Below the pieces are notes generated by a model that made no database searches, was not told where the DNA came from, and saw nothing but the letters and a program-made list of their open reading frames with translations. Of a stretch of 64,000 bases of DNA, positions 62,706 to 64,000 are shown piece by piece (the first letter of the stretch is position 1; each line of letters opens with the position of its first letter). Source of the DNA: Roseivirga seohaensis (GTDB lineage: Bacteria; Bacteroidota; Bacteroidia; Cytophagales; Cyclobacteriaceae); assembly GCF_001592945.1 (NCBI RefSeq), contig NZ_LRPB01000047.1, forward strand, positions 124,001 through 188,000, written 5' to 3'. Made by a program: the position numbers and the translations under genes.

Positions 62706-64000
62706 TCAAGCCCAAAACGGTACATAGCTTCTGTGTTTACGTGATTTGTTATTAGGGTCATCTTCTTTAATCATATCTGCTTCAAACGTGTCTTTAATAA
62801 TACGTGATGCTATCGCTGCATTCTTATCATCAATCGAAAACCGTTCTCTTAAACTTTGATTGGTCATTTTCTCATTAGACACCCATTTCAAACACGAGTG
62901 TTGATAGCATGCTCGTATTTTCTCTCTTTTATCCAAATCATTAAGTTTCTTGTAACTGAAAATAGTTACTCGGGTTCTGTTTTCATCAGTTATTACATTT
63001 ATGGGTGGGAGTTGGTAAAGCTCATTGTAGAAAATAACCTTATCTAATCCGCTACCTTTTTCTTCACAAAAACCCATTCTTCTCATTAAATCGGCCAATT
63101 TTTCGTTTCTCGAAATGTATGAATCGATGAAACGTTCAGGAGTAATCAATGGATTGCCTGGATTGGAAATTTCAATTCTGTCTGAAAAAACTTCAATCAT
63201 TGGAAATCCTTTCACCGATAAATCTTGATGAATTAAAGCATTTGCAACCAATTCTCTGATGGCTATTTCCGGATACATTCGAGACTCTTTTCTAAGTGCT
63301 TTCCCTATTTCTTCATTGGCTGGTAGTTGACTATTAACCCAATCTACCAAACCGAGAAAGCCTAATGCATAGCCCTTTGCTCCAATCTGTTCACGAACGG
63401 TTTCTACTTTGTTATTACCCTTATAAACGATTACCCGAACCGATTTTCGTTCTACTGATTCAAATTCGGATAAACTTTTAGCAAATAATATTGCCCCAAG
63501 ATTAGTAACAGCATACCTACGAGATTTAACTATCAACTTTTCGTCAATGAATTTCTGAATAACTCCTTCTTGATTCGAAGGATAAGGAAGCTTCATTAAA
63601 TCAAAATAAGTCTCAGTACTCAGTAATCGGATTACATCGCTGGCGTTAAGATTATCTCTGGCAATCTCTTGCTCATAAGGTTTAACTTTTTTACGCCAAA
63701 TTTTAGCTTCCTTTTCTGGAAATTCTGAAAGTTTCCTTGTAATACTTCCCACCCTGATGTAAGCATTGTGCAAGAAATCTACAGGACGATTTTGAGCAGC
63801 AGGTATTACGAAAACTGCCATATGACGACTGTCATCGTATGCAAATTCATAAATACGAAAGTCAATTCTTGGATCAAGGCGCTGGGCTAGCCAATGTTCT
63901 AACTCCTCATTACCTTTTTTATGTGTTTTTGGTTTAAAGATGGTTCCCTTAATGAGGTGTGTTTTGTCTTCAACGCCAAAAACCAAATAACCAAAATCTT
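62706..64000 (-). CDS. AlbA_2/Schlafen-domain ATPase regulator (5' end cut by window)
   Basis: Partial gene; about 431 residues are visible and the N terminus lies beyond the right edge. The frame is open to the window end with DFGYLVFGVEDKTHLIKGT, the end of an AlbA_2 (Schlafen-like) DNA/RNA-binding domain. The middle (NHRELVANALIHQDLSVKGFPMIEVFSDRIEISNPGNPL and MGFCEEKGSGLDKV) is a degenerate HATPase region of COG2865-type regulators. The tail NQSLRERFSIDDKNAAIASRIIKDTFEADMIKEDDPNN is winged-helix-like. It may regulate the adjacent restriction genes; this is inference. Confidence 0.75.
   Translation of the reverse strand, partial: DFGYLVFGVEDKTHLIKGTIFKPKTHKKGNEELEHWLAQRLDPRIDFRIYEFAYDDSRHMAVFVIPAAQNRPVDFLHNAYIRVGSITRKLSEFPEKEAKIWRKKVKPYEQEIARDNLNASDVIRLLSTETYFDLMKLPYPSNQEGVIQKFIDEKLIVKSRRYAVTNLGAILFAKSLSEFESVERKSVRVIVYKGNNKVETVREQIGAKGYALGFLGLVDWVNSQLPANEEIGKALRKESRMYPEIAIRELVANALIHQDLSVKGFPMIEVFSDRIEISNPGNPLITPERFIDSYISRNEKLADLMRRMGFCEEKGSGLDKVIFYNELYQLPPINVITDENRTRVTIFSYKKLNDLDKREKIRACYQHSCLKWVSNEKMTNQSLRERFSIDDKNAAIASRIIKDTFEADMIKEDDPNNKSRKHRSYVPFWA

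Overview
The window is a 64 kb stretch of ordinary chromosome from a Bacteroidota bacterium, most likely a marine or soil member of the Cytophagales. The pointers are Bacteroidota-type families (BamD-RpoZ-CoaBC-DUF4835-RecN in one operon, OstA-like protein, DUF5694 and BNR/sortilin-type secreted proteins, the TPR/barrel/SPOR/TolQ/TolR/TonB operon), few recognisable Shine-Dalgarno sites, and at least one TAnnTTTG promoter element. No rRNA, tRNA, CRISPR array, prophage or intact insertion sequence was seen. The taxonomic placement is an inference from gene content.

Layout. 0.1-3.0 kb: a DUF5694 lipoprotein and three small unknown genes. 3.0-7.7 kb: a very large secreted BNR/sortilin-type propeller protein, a repeat-rich gap and a YciI-like secreted protein. 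7.7-14.3 kb: the isoleucine/valine operon ilvE-ilvD-ilvB-ilvN-ilvC, preceded by two tandem transcription attenuators. Each attenuator has its own Thr/Ile/Val-rich leader peptide, an antiterminator next to the leader stop codon, and a terminator. 14.6-17.9 kb: an RDD membrane protein, then glutaryl-CoA dehydrogenase divergent from tryptophan 2,3-dioxygenase. 18.3-20.5 kb: katG behind an OxyR-like dyad. 20.7-23.9 kb: a ParE-type toxin-antitoxin pair, a DUF2200 gene, a TPR gene, a probable gene fragment and holA. 24.0-33.3 kb: an envelope operon (TPR protein, outer-membrane barrel, SPOR protein, TolQ/ExbB, TolR/ExbD, TonB) and an alanine/sodium symporter. 33.4-40 kb, leftward: ostA-like gene, then bamD-rpoZ-coaBC-DUF4835-recN. 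40-42.9 kb: tilS, a cyclic-nucleotide-binding-fold protein and mdh. 43-50 kb, leftward: a KefB/KefG-like potassium efflux pair, a serine hydrolase, pfkA and typA. 50.4-55.8 kb: an AI-2E-type exporter and a nitrite-reduction cluster (porin, NirK with fused cytochrome c, a formylglycine-enzyme-fold protein, SCO protein). 56-60 kb: hrpB and an M28 peptidase. 60.3-64 kb: the edge of a defence/accessory island (type I restriction HsdR and an AlbA_2/ATPase regulator cut by the window end).

How the parts work together. The ilv genes make all shared enzymes for valine and isoleucine, and the two attenuators couple them to charged tRNA levels. KynA and glutaryl-CoA dehydrogenase are first and late steps of aerobic tryptophan breakdown. 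The Tol-like operon carries a septum-binding SPOR protein, so it probably acts in envelope constriction or outer-membrane energisation. The nirK cluster supplies nitrite reduction to NO but no NO reductase is visible here.

The intergenic DNA is unusually rich in small palindromic elements of several families, some of which lie inside operons. The most interesting signal is the tandem attenuator pair at about 7.69-8.01 kb.
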